NCBI RefSeq assembly: GCF_030272615.1
Contig: NW_026729261.1
Coordinates: 59,488-123,487 of the forward strand
Origin: Cryptomeria japonica
Lineage: Eukaryota; Streptophyta; Pinopsida; Cupressales; Cupressaceae
Reading direction: 5' to 3'
DNA: 64,000 bases
The notes beneath the pieces were generated by a model, which made no database searches, was not told the DNA's origin, and saw only the letters and a list, made by a program, of their open reading frames with translations. Position 1 is the stretch's first letter, and the number at the start of each line of letters is the position of its first letter. Made by a program: the position numbers and the translations under genes. Positions 22,160-33,979 of the stretch are shown piece after piece.

Positions 22160-25100
22160 ATGGCATCCACCTCTGCACTTGAATATATAGAAAATCCTAC
22201 AGTAGTCGAAGTTATCAAACCCCCTAGGCCAGTGTTTCAACTAGATCCCGAGGTAGCAAAGAAAGATGACAACATAGGTGCTTTTTCCCCAATTCCAAAA
22301 GGAGTTGTTTATGCTGAAGACCCCAGAATATACATCCATTGCAACATAGAGGAATTAGGAGATGAAGAGATCAAAACCATGTATAAATCTGTCATATGTG
22401 ATGATTCCGGAAATATAAAACCCGAACATAAAATTGTTGAAACCCTAGGATTCATCGAAATCCTCTGCATTCCAGAATTTCCCAAGGATGTGATTAGGAT
22501 AGTTTTGAGCAGGGTACATGGTGAATTTTTCTGGTTAGATGCAATTCACAAAATTACCAAGGAAGCTGTGAAAGCTATCACAAGGTTACCTTCCACCGGT
22601 AAAAGACCAGACAAGACTAAAAAGGTCTCAAATGACCTAGTAACTAAACTAACTGGTGCAACATCCGACAAAAGGTCCTTGAGAGTCAATGATGTAACTG
22701 ACACAAATGTGAGATTCATCAGCATGCTTTTAGGGTATAAAGCTACTCATGCAAATAGACTTAACTTAGTTTCAAGTTTATGCATTAAGAGTGCTTATGA
22801 CATGATTACAGACAATGTGAAAATTGATATATGTGAGTGGTTAAAAGATGAGTTGATTAATAACTTAGGCAAAATCAAGAAGGAAAAGAAAGGAACTTTT
22901 AGGTTTGGAAATATACTTGTATGCTTAATGCTACACATAACCAAACAGGTTCCCGGTATAGGCCATAAAGTACTTGGATTTGATATACCGGTAGGGAAAT
23001 AGTTAATAGACCTATTTAATAACATGGGTGAAGACAAAGAAAAGAATATCCATGAATACTTTCAAGCACTAAAGGCCAAAATGAAGAAAAGAATCAGACT
23101 ATCACAGAAAATTGTTGACAAGTATAAGGATAACATATGTTTTGTGATAAAAAAGGATGAGATCTGGATGGAAGCAGTCATCCCAAGAACAATTTGGGTA
23201 ACAAAGATGGGTTATGAAACCGATGATCATATCATTGAGACATATGCTAAAGCACTTCTGGAAGCACTCAGAGAACTAAAGGAAGAAGTATTTGGCAGTG
23301 CTAAGACCATATAAAGCCAAATTCAATCTCATAAAAGAGTGAAAAAGGTTGAGGCAGTTATGAGAAGAGGCTCTAGACAGGCTAAGGCTATTAAAGAAGA
23401 TGTAATGAAACAAACTGGTATCACTGAGGATGAGTTGGTAACACTACAACCTGAAACTCACCTATCACCGGTAGCTACTTCTTTGGAGAATGACATGCGA
23501 ACAACTTTCAAGAGAGTTGTAAGGAAAAGAGATCCTTCACCGGTAACCAAACCCTCACCTAGGAGAACTAGACAGAAGCAACAGGCAGTGAGGTCTCCGG
23601 TTAGAAAGACAACACCAAAGAAGAAACTAACACCAAAGAAGAGGAGGACAAAACAAAACTTGGCCCCTCTTGACAAATTATTGAATGAAATCATAGAGGA
23701 AGGGAAACTAAAGAACATAGGAAGGTGTATGATACACTGATAGCAGATGAAAAAGAACAAGTTGAAAATAGTGTTATTTTGCACATGGACATGTATAAAA
23801 AGTTCTTAATGTAAGTGGTAGATGAACTACTAGATGAACTGTTTAAAAGACTGGAAGCAAGAAGACAAGTTGTGTTAGAGCTTGACAAGAAGATCAAAAT
23901 AGAAAAATTACTTGTTGTTTACCCAGTAAACTCACCTAAAGAAATAGATGACCTAATTGTAGAAGCCAACCGGTCAGTATTCTCTACTGCACACCGACAT
24001 ATTGCTTTAATGGTTGGAAGAGTTAATGAAGTAATAGAGGAAACAAAAAATGTATGGGATATATTCCTAGTTGAAAAAGAAAAATAGGAAGAGTACATGA
24101 ACCCCAAACCAATAAAGGTATATCAGAAGGACAAGGACAAGGGTAAAGGAAAGGTTGGTGGACCTCCTAGTATCAAAGTAAAAGACAACTTACCCCCACC
24201 GCCTTTGATTACTCCGGTAATAACAACTACTAAAGATCAACCGATAGTTGAGAGTATGGATGTAGAGGATATGAATCCTAATCCTGAAGTACTATACACA
24301 GTAGATGTTGATACACAAAAGGTCAACATTGTGGTAGATAAAGATATAACAGGTAAGACAGACATGGCTAATGAGCCACTAGTAACTGATCAAACTGACA
24401 ACACACAAGAAAAACCGGCAGATGATAGCACAAGAGAACAGTTAGAGACTCAGATTGAGACTGAGACAGAACAACAAACAAAGAAACAAGGAGAGCAACA
24501 GGCTCCAAAATAGGAACAGGAACAGGTTCATGTGGAAATAGTGCAACCGGCAACAAGAGAAGTACAAAAAGCATTGCTTAAGGAAATGCAAACACAGATA
24601 GACCTACCAGATGTCACTACAAGCTTAGTTACTTCATCCACCAACAGAATTCAGAATGTTGTTTCCTCATCAATAGGTTATAAATCAACAAATGTAACAG
24701 AAGTACTTTTAGATTCTATCAAAAGGATAACAAATTATAGTTCATAGGCTTATAAAGCTATAGATGACACAATCCCAATTTTGAAGAGGCTAGCTCCTAA
24801 CTGCAATATAGACAATAAAGATTCATTAAGCCAAATTGACATTTTGTCCAAGTACATCACTGAGAACACAGTGACAATTGAGCAAATAAAGGAAGAGGCA
24901 TTGAAGGATAAGATGGAAATTGAAAAGCAGAGATTCTTTGAGGATCAGATAAAGAAGTGTACAAGGGAATTTGACACACTTCTACCGGAACTATGCAACT
25001 TACTGAAGGAATTCAAAACTCTGTACAAAGACATATGCAAGACAAACCTACTGACATAGATAAGAAAATGAGCAAGGTACATGATGAAATCAATAAAATT

Positions 25101-25437
25101 GCAGACAATTTTGTTAACTCACCTGATGCATTATCAAATTTTGAACAAAAGATAACAAGTTTTGAGGAAGAGTTACTTAAGCTAGGAAGAGAAAAGGAGA
25201 GAATAGTAGATAAGGCAAAGAATTTGAGAGTAAGACTGAGTCCAAGATTGGACTATCTAGCATTCATGCGGAAGGAAATATCTGAGGCACTAGTACAGGA
25301 ACATAGAACACCGATAGAGCATATGTAGCACCTCACCGATACAGTTCAAAGAACAGATGCAGCTATAAAGGACAACAAGAAGTTTATGGAGAGTATAAAC
25401 TTGATTTTGGTGGATCTTTTTCAAATTGTAACCACAT
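22160..25437 (+). pseudogene. Long disrupted retroelement-associated ORF of unknown function
   Basis: Starting at MASTSALEYIENPTV, the ORF runs about 280 codons, then continues in the same frame past stops near 23000 and 23312, shifts frame near 23740, passes stops near 24085, 24511 and 24745, and shifts again near 25030. Restoring nothing and simply following the frames, about 1,080 codons are covered. The N-terminal third is a globular region (FFWLDAIHKITKEAVKAI, then ITRLPSTGKR, then VRFISMLLGYKATHANRL). The middle is basic (SPVRKTTPKKKLTPKKRRTK, resembling a nuclear localisation signal), then acidic and Gln/Thr-rich, and the C-terminal part is coiled coil (KKMSKVHDEINKIADNF). I do not recognise a named family with confidence. 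It may be distantly related to the putative plant transposon protein (Transposase_32-like) domain, and its plan resembles the extra ORFs of the two LINEs here. Confidence 0.75.
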
Positions 25438-25494
25438 AGTTACAAGGCTAAGACTACAACTCTATTGACACCTTGACCCCATAAAATATTAATA

Positions 25495-25640
25495 AAAATG
25501 GGGTTCGAGCGAACCCCAATGATGTCACATGTATGATTGAACTGGGGGGTTCACTTGAACCCCAAAGGGTAGTTAAGTCGAACACCCCCAGTTCATTCGA
25601 ACCCCCCAAATTTGTTTTTTTCCCATCAATGAATTTCATT
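25495..25640. repeat. Cluster of imperfect GGGTTCGA/TCGAACCCC palindromes
   Basis: Five or six copies of a short motif occur in alternating orientation: ggggttcgagcgaacccc, ggggggttcacttgaacccc and cagttcattcgaacccccc. Each can form a small hairpin. The cluster lies directly upstream of the bidirectional minisatellite. Confidence 0.75.
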
Positions 25641-25664
25641 CGTGGGAACCACTATTGTGAGTTC

Positions 25665-28556
25665 ACCCACCCCTTAGGACAATATGATGTCCTAAGGGGT
25701 TATATGGTGTCCAAAGGGCTCATATGGTGTTCTAACACATGTGTGGACCTTTAGGACCCCAAATGATCCCCAATGACACCATATGACCCCTTAGGACCTC
25801 ATGTGACCTGTAACAACACCACATGACCCTTTTGGACACTATATGACCCCCTCTAACATCCTAGTACATGACGTGACCCCTTAGGACACTATATGACCCC
25901 TTAGGACATCCATATGGTGTTTAGAGAGGTTATATGGTGTCCTTAAGAGTCATATTGTGTCGTTAGGGGTTATAAGGGTACCTAAGGGGCCACATATGAC
26001 CCCTCGGGACACCATATGACTCCTCAGGACACCATATGACCCCTTAGTACAATATGGTGTCTTAGTGGGTCATATGGTGTCCTAAGGGGTCATATGGTAT
26101 GACAACACATGTCTGACACCTTAGGACCCCATATGGTCCCTAACAACACCATATGATGTCTTAATGGGTAATATGGTGTCCTAAGGGATTATATGGTGTT
26201 CCAATATACATGTGTTACCCCTTATGACAACATATGACCCCTTATGACACCATATGACCACTTAGGACACCATATGACCCCTTAGGACAATATGATGTCC
26301 TAACAAATCATATGGTGTCCTATCAGGTCATATGGTGTTCTAACACATGTGTGGTCCCTTAGAACCTTGTATGACCCCTAATGACATGATATCACCCCTT
26401 AGAACACCATATGACCCCTTAAGACACCACATGACTCCTTAGGACATCATACGACCCCTTAGGACAATATGATGTCAATAAGGGGTCATGTGTTTTTATA
26501 ACATATATGTGGCCACTTAGGACCCCATATGGCCCCTAACGATACCATATGATCCCCCAAGATACCATATGACCTGTAACAACACCATAGTACCCCTTTG
26601 GACACTATATGACCCCTCAGGATACCATATCACCCATTCAAACATCATATGGTGTGCTAAGGGGTCATATGGTGTCTTAAGGGGTCTTATGGTGTTGTTA
26701 GGGGTCATATGGGGTCCTAAGGGGCCACACATGTGTTAGAACACCATATGACCCCTTAGGACATTGTATCATGACCCTAGGGCTCATATGGTGTTTTAAG
26801 GGGCCATGTCATGTATTAGGATGTTAAAAAGGATCATATGGTGTCCTAAGGGGTCATACGACATCGTTAGATGTCATATAGTGTCCTAAGGGGTCATGTG
26901 GTGTCATTAGGTGTCATATAGTGTCCTAAGGGGTCATATGGTGTCATTAGGGGTCATATGAGGTCTTAAGGGGTCATATGGTGTCATTAGAGCTCATATG
27001 GGGCCTTAAAGAGTCATATGGTGTTGTTAGGGGTTATATGGGGTCCTAAGGGGCCACACATGTGTCAGAACACTATATGACCCCTTAGGACACCATATAA
27101 CCCACTAGGACATCATATGGTACTAAAGGGTCCTATGGTGTCCTAAGGGGTCATATGGGGTCCTAAGGGGCCACACGTGTGTTAAAACACCATATGACCC
27201 CTTAGGATGTCATATGGTGTCCTAAGGGATCATATGCTATCCTAAGAAGACATGTCATGTACTAGGATGTTAAAAGGGGTGATATGGTGCTATTAGGGGT
27301 CATATGGTGTTGTTAGGGGTCATATGGTGTCCTAATGGGTGATATGATGTTTTGAGGGGTCATATAGTGTCCTAAGGGGTCATATGGTGTTGTTAGGGAT
27401 CATAGGGTGTCTTGAGGGGCCATAGAGTGTCATTAGGGGTCATATGGGATCCCTAGGGGCCATAGAGTGTCATTAGGGGCCATATAGTGTCCTAAGGGGC
27501 CATATAGTGTCCTAAGGGGCCATATAGTGTCCTAAGGGGCCATATAGTGTCCTAAGGGGTCATATAGTGTCCTAAGGGGTCATATCGTGTCTTGGGGGGT
27601 CATTTAGTGTCGTAAGGTGTCATATGATGTCTTAAGGGGCCACACATATGTTAGAACACTATATGACTCCTTTGGACATCATATTTTTGTAAGGGTTGAT
27701 ATGATGTTTTTAGGTGTCATATGGTGTCGTAATTGGTCATGTCATGTACTACGATGTTAAAAGGGGTCATATGGTGTCCCGAGGAGTCATATGGTGTTGT
27801 TAGGGGTCATGTGGTGTTATTAGGTGTCATATGGGGTCCTAAGGGGCCACACATACTCTTAGAACACCATATGACCCCTTTAGACACCATATGACCCCTT
27901 AGGACATCATATTGTCCTAGAGGGTCATATGGTATGCTAAGGGTTCTTATGGTGTCTTAAAGGGTCATGTTGTGTACTAGGATATTAAAATGGGTCATAT
28001 AGTGTCCTAAGGGGTCATATAGTTACCTAAGGGGTCGTATGGTTCCCTGAGCGGTGATATAGTGGCCTAAAGGGGTCATACAGTGTCCTAAGTGTCCACA
28101 CATGTGTTTGGACACCATAGGACCCCTTAGGACACCATATCGTATCCCTAGGGCTCATATGGTGTCCTAAGAGGTCATGTCGTACATTCCAAGATGTTCA
28201 AAAGGGCCATAAAGTGTCCTAGGGTTATATGGGATCCTAAGGTGCCACACATGTGTTAGAAGACCATATGACCCCTTAGGAAACCATATGACTCCTTAGG
28301 ACATCATATTATCCTAAGGGGTCATATGGTGTCCTAAGGAGTCATTTTGTAAATACTAGGCTATTAAATGGGGTCATATGGTGTCCAAAGGGGTCATATC
28401 ATGTCCTAAGGGACCACACATGTGTTAGAACACCATATGAAACCTTAGGAAACCATATGACCCTTCAGGAGATCATATTGTCCTAAGGGGTCATATGGTG
28501 TCCTAAGGGCTCATATCGTGTACTAAGATGTTAAAAGAGGTCATATAGTCTCCTGA
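25665..28556. repeat. Strand-switching minisatellite of a ~20-bp unit
   Basis: The unit tcatatggtgtcctaagggg and its complement ccccttaggacaccatatga fill about 2.9 kb. Orientation changes many times. The switch point is often a recurring module (ggggccacacatgtgttaga), itself near-palindromic, flanked by units pointing outward, so the region holds many imperfect large palindromes. Forward units dominate 26640-28110. Units vary at several positions, so this is an old array. No coding capacity beyond chance. Confidence 0.93.
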
Positions 28557-28795
28557 GGGGTAAGAGGAGAGGTGGAGGGAAGGAGGGAGGGATGTATGAA
28601 TAGAGAGAGAGGTCATATAAGAGATAGTGATAGGTTTAGATAGGGAAAATAGATAAAGGGAGGTGGAAAGGGAACAAGATAGTGACAAGTGAGATATACA
28701 AAAGTGGAGGGGAGAGTTGGAGTGAGGGAGAGAAGGAGAGGTATTCAAAAAGCGGGAGGGAATGAGAGGTATTCTTCACCCCATCTATCTATACT
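28557..28795. repeat. GA-rich degenerate tract
   Basis: Purine-rich sequence (gaggagaggtggagggaaggagg and similar, broken by AT-rich stretches) joining the minisatellite to the pyrimidine tract. Confidence 0.8.
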
Positions 28796-29367
28796 CTCTA
28801 TCTCCCCTATCCCTTTATGTATTTATCTCTTCTCTCTAGATATGGGTATCTATCTTCCCTCCTGCTTTCTTTATCTCCCCTCTCCCTCTCTCTAGTTACC
28901 TCTCTTTCCATCCCTATCTACTTTTATCTCTCCTAATTCTCTACCTCCTTCCCTCCATTCTACTATTTATCTCAACTCTCTCTCGAGCTCTCCCTTTATC
29001 TCTCTCCCTCCCTCCTTCCATCTCCATACTCTCTCTCTATTTACTTGAACTCTCTTTAAATACCTCTCCTTTTGTCCCTCACTCCAAGTCTTCTCTCCAC
29101 TTTTGTATATATCACTTATCTCTATCTCTCTCCTTCCATCTCCACCTCTCTCTATCTATTTTTCCCCTCTCAACTTATCACTATCTCCTCTCTTCCTCTC
29201 TCTCTTTCTCTATATATATCTCCCTCCCTACAAGACCTCTATTTGTATCTTTTCTTCTATCTCCCAAACCTTCCCTTACCATTTCTATAAATCCCACTCT
29301 CTCCTCACTATCTGTCTCTATTAACCTACATCTCTCCCCCTCTCTACTTATATCTCTACCTCTCTCT
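28796..29367. repeat. CT-rich tract, left half of a CT/GA inverted domain
   Basis: Almost entirely pyrimidine on the plus strand (tatctctctccctccctcc and similar). It flips at about 29368 (cctctctctagagtgagatag) into a purine tract, so the two halves are roughly complementary over several hundred bases. Confidence 0.85.
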
Positions 29368-29421
29368 AGAGTGAGATAGGGAGGTAGAGAGGGGATAGAA
29401 GAGAGATAAAAGTAGAGAGGG

Positions 29422-29480
<59 letters not shown>

Positions 29481-29705
29481 TTGGTAGGGAGGGATAGAAA
29501 GGTATGTAAAGAGGGATAGATAGGTATATGTAGAGAAATAGAGGTAGGTAGGGAGTGAGGGGATGTGTAGAGATAGATGAGATAGAGAGTAAAGAGTTAA
29601 GGATGTGAGGGAGAGGTAGAGATAGGTCTAGATTTTGGGAGAGAAAGGAGTGAGTAAGATAGAGAGGTAGAGAGTAGATAGAGGGGAGATAAAAGTAGAG
29701 AGGGA

Positions 29706-29786
<81 letters not shown>

Positions 29787-29990
29787 GTTGGTAGGGAGAG
29801 TGAGAAATATACATAGAGAGAGAGTTATATATATAGAAATAGAGGTAGGTAGGGAGTTAGGGGAGGTGTGTAGGGAGAGAGGAGATACCGAGTAGAGAGT
29901 TAGGGATGTGAGAGAGAGAGAGATAGGTCTAGATTATGGGATAGAGAGAGAAAAGAGGGAGATATAGAGGTAGAGAAGGGATAGAGGAAG
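29368..29990. repeat. GA-rich tract with two long (GA)n runs
   Basis: Two pure (GA)n runs (about 29427-29477 and 29710-29783) sit in repeated context (gatagaggggagataaaagtagagagggaaggag), so a ~280-bp unit appears to be duplicated. Ser/Leu-only open frames here are artefacts. Confidence 0.9.
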
Positions 29991-30007
29991 AGTGCTATGG
30001 GGAGAGA

Positions 30008-30358
30008 TGAGTCTAGAGCTTAAGGAAGATAAAGAAAGCTACAAAATGCTGATAGGAGCCTGTTGATTACAAAAGTTTGACTAAGTTTGAAAAATTTATA
30101 AGATCTTTTAAAATATAGAATTTGCATTATAACTCCTAGAGATTTGAAACCACTTTCAAACATCTCATCAATATAGATATCAAGAGAGATAAGTCTAGAG
30201 ATCAAGGAAGATAAAGAGATTGAGATAAAGAGAGCTAGAAAATTTTGAACTATTGATTATTGAAATTTGATTGTCTGAAAATTTATAAGGTCTTCTAAAA
30301 TCTAGAATTTGCATTATAAATCCTAGAGATCTGAAACCACTGTCAAACATCTTGCCAA
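30008..30358 (+). repeat. Imperfect tandem duplication of ~180 bp
   Basis: The block beginning gatgagtctagagcttaagg (about 30008) recurs as gataagtctagagatcaagg (about 30188), and both contain tagaatttgcattataa and gaaaccactgtcaaacatct-type ends. No coding potential seen. Confidence 0.85.
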
Positions 30359-30409
30359 TATATACATGAAATATAACTTAAAGTATAAGTCTTATATTTC
30401 ATGTATATA
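30359..30409. repeat. Perfect 18-bp inverted repeat with 15-bp loop
   Basis: Arms tatatacatgaaatataa (30359-30376) and ttatatttcatgtatata (30392-30409) are exact complements and could form a hairpin. There is no T-run or gene context to support a terminator. Confidence 0.85.
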
Positions 30410-31320
30410 TAGCTTATTTTTAATAAATAAATAAAAAATGAAAAAACGGGATCCAATTTCTTAGATTTCGGCTCGAGACCTTGAACCATAATAAGATCCA
30501 ATAAAATATTTATTGAAATTTATTTTTAGCCAATAGTATCAAAGAGACATTGAAATATGAATATTAACTAAAGCTATCGAATTAAAGCACATCACTACCA
30601 CATCAGATCACTACCACATCATTGCATCATTTCTTTTACCATCCATTTTCTTTTCCAATATCTTTGAAAAATATTAACCTATTTATATAAATTATGAAAT
30701 TTATCTTATTTAAAAACGAATAAAGAGGTGAAAACATCTAGTCTCTTTAAAAATACTTACTTGTTCATATTTATTCCTTGGTGCAATTTTCAAAGGAGTG
30801 TCTCCTACTTTTATGGCCAATTTCTGTTAATTATTTATTCCTAAAACATAACGTTTTTCTAGCCTTGGTTATAAGACCACGATGCAGATTAAGGTTGTTT
30901 CTTGCTCTGGCAGAGAAATAGAGCTTGCTGAATTGTTTATTAAACCTTGTTCCCGTGCCTCTGTTCTGTTCTATAAGGCTCTTTTCTTGAGAATATAATT
31001 CAAAATCCAGTTAGCCAGGTAATTTTCATAAATGCGTCCCATTGTCTTTCGTCTCTGATTTGAATTTGGAATGTCTTACGATTAAAATATTGATTATTAG
31101 TAAATGTGCATTGAATATTGAATTTGGACCTTAGATTGACTCAATGCTGATTAAGGTTAAAACCCAATCGTCACTCGCAGCATCACTACAACAACGTCAT
31201 TAAGTCCACGAATATCATCTTTTTACTTACTAGGTTGCGACAAAAGGAGGTTGCAGTGAATCAAAATTGAACTTATAAACCTATTTCAATTGTCAAATTC
31301 CATATGGGGGACTCAGACTC
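30410..31320. other. No feature recognised
   Basis: Ordinary AT-rich intergenic sequence up to the LTR element. No open frame, repeat or RNA gene was seen. Confidence 0.5.
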
Positions 31321-31325
31321 ACTAT

Positions 31326-31660
31326 TGTCAAATTTTCTGCATAGCAGATCTAGTTAGAAAGCAAGAAACAAAACTTGTAGAAAAAAAGAGATAAAAAGAG
31401 CTCTGAAAATAGATCCGAATGGAATTATCTTGAATTTTCAATTACACTGATTGCATGAATGTAAATACAATTGTTGAACTCCCATAAGAATTGAATTTAC
31501 AGAGAGCAGAGTAATTTTCGAAGGAGGTAGAGTTAAAACTAAAACTCTCTGTTGTTAGCTTAGATCTGTGCAATGCATGAGTGCCTCTTACAGTGGAACA
31601 ATAGTTTCCCATAAATCATGGACACTAGACACACATGAGACACAGCTGCATGCGCTAACA
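31326..31660 (-). repeat. 3' LTR (335 bp)
   Basis: On the minus strand it starts TGTTAGCGCATGCA and ends AAAATTTGACA. It aligns along its length with 33464-33820 but with many substitutions and small indels, implying a fairly old insertion. Confidence 0.92.
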
Positions 31661-31682
31661 CCCCCCTTAAGCCTAACTAAGG
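31661..31682 (-). promoter_or_regulatory. Polypurine tract of the LTR element
   Basis: On the minus strand the sequence aggcttaagggggg directly abuts the 3' LTR start, where plus-strand DNA synthesis would be primed. Confidence 0.8.
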
Positions 31683-31748
31683 AGAGATATGTGCCCTAGC
31701 AACAAAGTCTAATGAGGAACCCAATTACAAAGACCTGTACAATATGCA

Positions 31749-32081
31749 TGTTAAATTTTCTGGCATGCACAATATGGATCTAGCAAGAAGAGAAAAGAAA
31801 CAAAACTTACAGAATGAAAATAGAGCAAATAAAAACAGAACAAAAAGTGATCTGCCTATGAATGAAAACCTTGTATTAATTCATTATACTTTACAGTAGC
31901 TGAAAGCATGATTTATACAAACTTGAACCACCACATGATCTAACATTACGGTGAAGACAAGAGAAGACTAAAATTAACAACCTTAATTCAGGTATAAAAA
32001 TCTAAACCTAACAGAGATCAGTGACCCACAGTCTGTGGTAGTGAACTAATAGTTATTTGAAGTTGGAATTAACCACCAACA
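31749..32081 (-). repeat. Third, diverged LTR inside the element
   Basis: On the minus strand it begins TGTTGGTGGTTAATTCC and ends CCAGAAAATTTAACA. Its U5 end matches the outer LTRs (ttttctg, gatctag, gaaacaaaactta in plus orientation), while the rest is diverged. A second polypurine tract (attaagcggggg) abuts its start. The 88 bases separating it from the outer LTR contain their own tract of the same kind, so this is a three-LTR structure from a related subfamily. Confidence 0.8.
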
Positions 32082-32149
32082 CCCCCGCTTAATTCTAACT
32101 AGGGAAAGAGTAAAGAAGAAAGAATTGAGGAAAGAGGAAAGGTGGAAAC

Positions 32150-32983
32150 CTAGTGGGAATAAAACCCCCCAGCCCCGCCCCCCCACTCAAAATTAACACT
32201 AACTCTACATGATACATAATATGCTACAATATCTTGCAACCAAAGATCTCGCAGAAAGTAGCTATTTGTGCCTTCACAAATAAGAGAAAGAATGTCAATA
32301 CAAAATGTAGCAAAGAGAATGTTGTAGTAGGTTCCTCTGCAACAAATGACACCTCTTCCTTTTAGAAGATAGAAACCTCGAACTATCAAACTATTGAATT
32401 CCCACTCAAGTGAAATGTGTGAAGGAATCAAGATGAATGGTTCTAAAAAATACTCATGTTTCTCCAATTCGATGCTGAACTGCAACTTTGCCATACAAGA
32501 TTCCAGAATAGTGACCACTGAAATGTGAGATTTGTTTGGATGTGAATCAGGATGTGTCAAGATAGTAGCATGGAGAGGCTGAAAGAGAACAAGAGAATCC
32601 AAACCAAAAGAAGATGCAACTTGATGTGAGCTGACATCAGAGAGAAGACATGTGTCCTCAATATTGTCATCATGATCAAGGAGAGATTCAAAAAGCAAAT
32701 GATAAATGTCTGATAGGATGATATCTCGCTCATCAAGAGGACAAGAATGAACCTGCTGAAGAGAATTTGAAGTAGCATTCGGAGAGGCCAAAATCTCTAT
32801 CAAACTAATAGCTGGAGGTGACTGAACAACTACCAATATTGGAGGTGTGGAAAGAGGAAAAGCAGGAGGAGATGTCTCTATATAATCAAAACAATCAAGT
32901 CTCTTCCAATAAGAAAATTCCTCTTTAGTGTCATCCTCATACAAAGGATCATCATCACTATCAAGGGAGAAGCATGTCTTCAT
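32150..32983 (-). CDS. 277-aa ORF of the non-autonomous LTR element, function unknown
   Basis: This uninterrupted frame in the element's sense orientation begins MKTCFSLDSDDDPLYEDDTK and ends about 70 bp before the inner LTR. The N-terminus is very acidic, followed by a Pro-rich stretch (SPPAFPLSTPPI), a Ser/His/Asp-rich middle, and a hydrophobic, cysteine-containing C-terminal part (CCRGTYY, ILSLICEGTNS, GGGAGGFYSH). There is no CCHC knuckle, protease, integrase or RT motif, and I do not recognise a family. It starts about 470 bp downstream of the PBS. Being intact despite clear LTR divergence, it either kept a role for some time or is a lucky survivor. It could be a gag substitute or a captured host fragment; no host parent was recognised. 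Confidence 0.55.
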   Translation of the reverse strand: MKTCFSLDSDDDPLYEDDTKEEFSYWKRLDCFDYIETSPPAFPLSTPPILVVVQSPPAISLIEILASPNATSNSLQQVHSCPLDERDIILSDIYHLLFESLLDHDDNIEDTCLLSDVSSHQVASSFGLDSLVLFQPLHATILTHPDSHPNKSHISVVTILESCMAKLQFSIELEKHEYFLEPFILIPSHISLEWEFNSLIVRGFYLLKGRGVICCRGTYYNILFATFCIDILSLICEGTNSYFLRDLWLQDIVAYYVSCRVSVNFEWGGGAGGFYSH

Positions 32984-33450
32984 TTAAAAATGGAGGTTCA
33001 TTGGGATCTCCATACATTTCCCATAAAGTGTCCCAAAGAGTGCAAGGGTACTCAATGTGTGATAGAGCCCATGATGTATAGTCCCCAACAGTTAAACCAA
33101 TTAATCCTAAGACATGATCATTTCTACTTCCCCATGCAGATTTCTACCAACCAGTACTTGGTTTGGGAATAAGTCCATATAAATGAGGCAAAAGATGAAT
33201 CTAGCAACAATGCTTTAGGATTCCATTAAACTAGGACTTGTAATTTCCTTCTTCCAAAAAGATGACAGATGGATGATATCTAACTCCCATTTTAGACTAA
33301 ACTACCCCCTTTTGGAACTTTATTTCAGTTCATTTTTAATACAAAAATACCAATAGATACCCCCAAAGAAATGAGAATTCCTTTCTAAAACAACTTAGAA
33401 TTTTAATACTTGCAAAAAATAAATGTTCTGCTCCTTTCTTCTAGCTCCCA

Positions 33451-33463
33451 GGCTCTGATACCA
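33451..33463 (-). promoter_or_regulatory. Primer binding site (initiator tRNA-Met type)
   Basis: Read on the minus strand, tggtatcagagcc lies directly after the LTR terminal CA. This is the classical PBS of plant copia-type elements, complementary to the 3' end of initiator methionine tRNA. Confidence 0.92.
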
Positions 33464-33820
33464 TGTTAAATTTTCTGCATAGCAAAAATACAGATCTAGC
33501 TAGAAAGTAAGAAACAAAACTTATAGAAAAACAGAGAAGAAAAACAAAGATAAAAAGAGCTTTGAAAATAAATCTGAATGGAATTCTCTTGTGTTTTCCA
33601 TTACAATGATTGCATGAATATAAATACAATTATTGAACTCTCGTAAGAGCTGAAAATACGAGGAGAGCAGAGTAATTTTTGAAGGAGGCAGAGTTAAAAC
33701 TAAAACTCTCAATTGTTAGCTTAGATCTATGCAATTCACGAGTTCCTGTTACGGTGGAACAATAGTTTCCATAAATCACGGACACTAGACACACATGAGA
33801 CATAGTTGCATGCGCTAGCA
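33464..33820 (-). repeat. 5' LTR (357 bp)
   Basis: On the minus strand it starts TGCTAGCGCATGCA and ends AAAATTTAACA. A TATA-like tatttatattc lies in its distal half, consistent with a U3 promoter driving minus-strand transcription. It is longer than the 3' LTR mainly by small insertions. Confidence 0.92.
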
Positions 33821-33979
33821 ACTATTTGTGATTCTCTCCTTATCAAATTAATAGAGCGATTGAATTTTTATATCCTCAAATTTAAGTTAATGGGATACAT
33901 TAACCTCTCCTAGGAGAATTCTAAGTTTGGCCATCCAATTTACAATCATGATATGGGTCGTGTTAAAGCCTAATATCAA

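Larger units (their letters stand above)
31321..33825 (-). mobile_element. Non-autonomous LTR retrotransposon with 5-bp target duplications
   Basis: The element occupies 31326-33820 and reads on the minus strand. ACTAT occurs on both sides (31321-31325 and 33821-33825) as the target-site duplication. Its 5' LTR (33464-33820) is followed by a primer binding site complementary to initiator tRNA-Met (tggtatcagagcc), and the 3' LTR (31326-31660) is preceded by a polypurine tract. LTRs begin TG and end CA. The internal region of about 1.8 kb has no gag-pol recognisable, one 277-codon ORF, and a third diverged LTR-like segment. The PBS and 5-bp duplication fit a copia-type relative that depends on proteins from elsewhere. 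Confidence 0.92.

Noticed and set aside
25665-28556. CRISPR-like appearance of short regular repeats
   Set aside because: Units are contiguous, degenerate and orientation-switching with no unique spacers, and the window is eukaryotic.
29356-29814. 152-codon Ser/Leu-rich open frame on the minus strand
   Set aside because: The same simple-sequence artefact from (GA)n runs.
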